A stretch of DNA of 7,335 nucleotides, taken from an archaeon. Lineage in GTDB: Archaea > Asgardarchaeota > Heimdallarchaeia > Hodarchaeales > S146-22. The notes beneath the pieces are model-generated. The model was not told the DNA's origin, did no database searches, and saw nothing but the letters and a program-made list of their open reading frames with translations. Where the stretch lies: NCBI GenBank assembly GCA_024276395.1, contig JAJRXH010000640.1, positions 1-7,335 of the forward strand. Reading direction: 5' to 3'. This document shows, one piece after another, positions 6,375 through 7,335 of the stretch (its first letter is position 1; each line of letters begins with the position of its first letter). The position numbers and the translations under genes are program-made.

Positions 6375-6403
6375 TTCTCTCAAGAGTGGATGTGGTGTTC
6401 TTC

Positions 6404-6411
6404 TTTAAAAG
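6404..6411 (-). promoter_or_regulatory. Possible box A for the winged-helix gene
   Basis: CTTTTAAA on the minus strand, about 44 bases before the GTG start. Initiation some 25 bases further on would give a leader of about 20 bases that includes the GAAGGGG binding site. Placement is plausible; sequence evidence alone is weak. Confidence 0.35.
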
Positions 6412-6482
6412 CCTAGCTATGAATCGCTTTAAACTTGACTATATCTTACATTTACTTACTAATTTCTTCCACGTGCCATTTT

Positions 6483-6499
6483 TATCCAGAAGTTGGATA
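6483..6499. other. Inverted repeat upstream of the winged-helix gene
   Basis: TATCCA and TGGATA form a perfect 6-bp stem around a 5-base spacer, 44 bases after the HD gene stop and about 70 bases upstream of the proposed box A. No T run follows on the minus strand, so it is not a typical terminator. It may be an operator or mRNA structure, or chance. Confidence 0.35.
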
Positions 6500-6542
6500 T
6501 CACATCTAAGTCAGGCCAAAATGACTACAATTCAATACCGAC

Positions 6543-7154
6543 TCACGTTAATATTTCTTTAAGCCAAACCTCAAGTAACTCTTTAATATGAAAGGTATTT
6601 ATTTCATTTCTAATAGAATTTACCGATTCAAAAAATTTCTTAGTTTCTATTATAGACATCATCCCTCTCAAATAGTAATCCTTCGCCTGTAGTCCTAGTT
6701 CCAACTTATCTGCTATCTTCAATATCAATCGTTCCTTTTCATTCGTGTTATCAGTAAGGACCCTCGAAATAATATTCTTCATATCTTCATTCTTGATTGT
6801 TTCCATCAAGTGATGAAGTGATTTTTCATCTAATCGCACTTTCAGAGCAATTGCCTCGTGTTCAGGCAGGATTCTCGTGATGGATTTATCAACATCAAAG
6901 TACAGACTTTCTAAGAAATCGTGAAACAATGAAAAAGCAACGACCCGATTTGGGTCTATCGAAGGATCGTACTGTCGCTCTAGAGAGGCGATGATATACG
7001 CAATTATTGCGGTATTAAATGAATGATCTGCAATGCTCTCAATGACACTTAATGGCACTCCTGCACGAATCCAACCTTGTCTCAACAATCTTTTCATCAT
7101 ATATGAAGAGTTTAATACGATGTTAATACCTCTCAAAACTTCTTCGATGTTCAT
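6543..7154 (-). CDS. HD-domain phosphohydrolase, YfbR/HDDC2 type
   Basis: A 203-residue metal-dependent HD hydrolase, matching the family of 5'-deoxynucleotidases (YfbR, HDDC2) that remove phosphate from (deoxy)nucleoside monophosphates; cytosolic. Motifs: LRQGWIRAGVP (24-34, substrate-side Trp and Arg), IESIADHSFNTA (38-49, first metal His44), LFHDFLES (76-83, His78-Asp79 and Glu82), YFDVDK (85-90, Asp87 as expected 8 residues after the HD) and ADKLELGLQA (148-157, metal ligand Asp149). All expected ligands are present and length is normal, so it should be active. The C-terminal 50 residues are helical. ATG start at 7154 with GGAGAG 8 bases upstream (7168-7163). It is divergent from the gene starting at 7240 and lies 182 bp upstream of the winged-helix gene on the same strand. 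The exact nucleotide substrate is not visible; archaeal members are rarely characterised. Confidence 0.92.
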   Translation of the reverse strand: MNIEEVLRGINIVLNSSYMMKRLLRQGWIRAGVPLSVIESIADHSFNTAIIAYIIASLERQYDPSIDPNRVVAFSLFHDFLESLYFDVDKSITRILPEHEAIALKVRLDEKSLHHLMETIKNEDMKNIISRVLTDNTNEKERLILKIADKLELGLQAKDYYLRGMMSIIETKKFFESVNSIRNEINTFHIKELLEVWLKEILT

Positions 7155-7162
7155 CTTCTTAT

Positions 7163-7168
7163 CTCTCC
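7163..7168 (-). promoter_or_regulatory. Ribosome binding site of the HD gene
   Basis: GGAGAG on the minus strand lies 8 bases before the ATG at 7154 and supports that start. Its presence implies transcription starting upstream of 7168. A TTTTTATC stretch at 7215-7208 is a possible box A for this transcript, but the match is weak. Confidence 0.65.
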
Positions 7169-7239
7169 GTGGGATGTAGAATCTCTAAATTGCCACTGCA
7201 CTGCACAGATAAAAATCTTCATTGATAGAGGGTAAAGTG

Positions 7240-7335
7240 ATGAAGATGACAGCAAATATTCCCTCTAAATGGACAAAAAAGGAACGTATCAAAATCAAAA
7301 GAAAGCTTTGGTTCCATTTCATCTTTGCAATCCCG
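7240..7335 (+). CDS. Start of a gene running off the right edge, possibly membrane protein
   Basis: An open frame from ATG 7240 through the end of the window (32 codons, no stop). GAGGG at 7228-7232 lies 7 bases before this ATG; a GTG at 7237 directly before it is too close (4 bases), so the ATG is preferred. The visible peptide starts MKMTANIPSKWTKKER, is strongly basic at 11-23, and then turns hydrophobic (LWFHFIFAIP, 23-32). That pattern, positive charge followed by a hydrophobic stretch at the N-terminus, suggests a membrane anchor with the N-terminus in the cytoplasm. It is divergent from the HD gene, with 85 bp between the starts. Too little is visible to name it. Confidence 0.6.
   Translation, partial: MKMTANIPSKWTKKERIKIKRKLWFHFIFAIP

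Overview
The window is most likely archaeal chromosomal DNA of about 35-40% GC. Pointers are a DUF2299-like protein (a mainly archaeal family, recognised from memory), TTTAAA-type box A elements at archaeal distances from start codons, an oligo-T terminator, and regulators built from winged-helix domains. The 967-residue winged-helix protein with a long acidic, serine-rich linker is the kind of architecture seen in Asgard archaea, possibly Heimdallarchaeia. That lineage call is inference and weak.

Layout, left to right. (1) Positions 1-900 (+) hold the 3' part of a DNA cytosine-5 methyltransferase whose motif I lies outside the window. (2) Positions 901-1700 hold no convincing gene: one 32-codon candidate small ORF with a good ribosome binding site, a 9-bp tandem repeat, and a GC-raised stretch (about 47% at 1381-1620). 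It ends in a terminator-like hairpin with a T run for the minus-strand gene next to it. (3) Positions 1702-2229/2241 (-) encode a DUF2299-like protein, divergent from (4) a DPM1-like family 2 glycosyltransferase at 2298-3194 (+). The 56-68 bp between the two starts carry a palindromic TTTAAA that could serve both. (5) Positions 3218-3367 (+) encode a 49-residue helix-turn-helix protein with a strong ribosome binding site, 23 bp behind the glycosyltransferase, so probably one operon ended by seven Ts. (6) Positions 3457-6360 (-) encode the large winged-helix protein, convergent with that operon. (7) Positions 6543-7154 (-) encode a YfbR/HDDC2-type HD phosphohydrolase. (8) From 7240 (+) a divergent gene starts and runs off the right edge.

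No pathway joins all of these genes. The glycosyltransferase probably acts in polyprenyl-phosphate sugar transfer, the HD protein in nucleotide clean-up, and the methyltransferase in DNA modification with no restriction partner visible. The most interesting object is the 967-residue protein. It has four winged-helix units (three share a QSN...GWY signature, one has lost it), a roughly 250-residue acidic linker, and an N-terminal half that I do not recognise but which looks internally duplicated.
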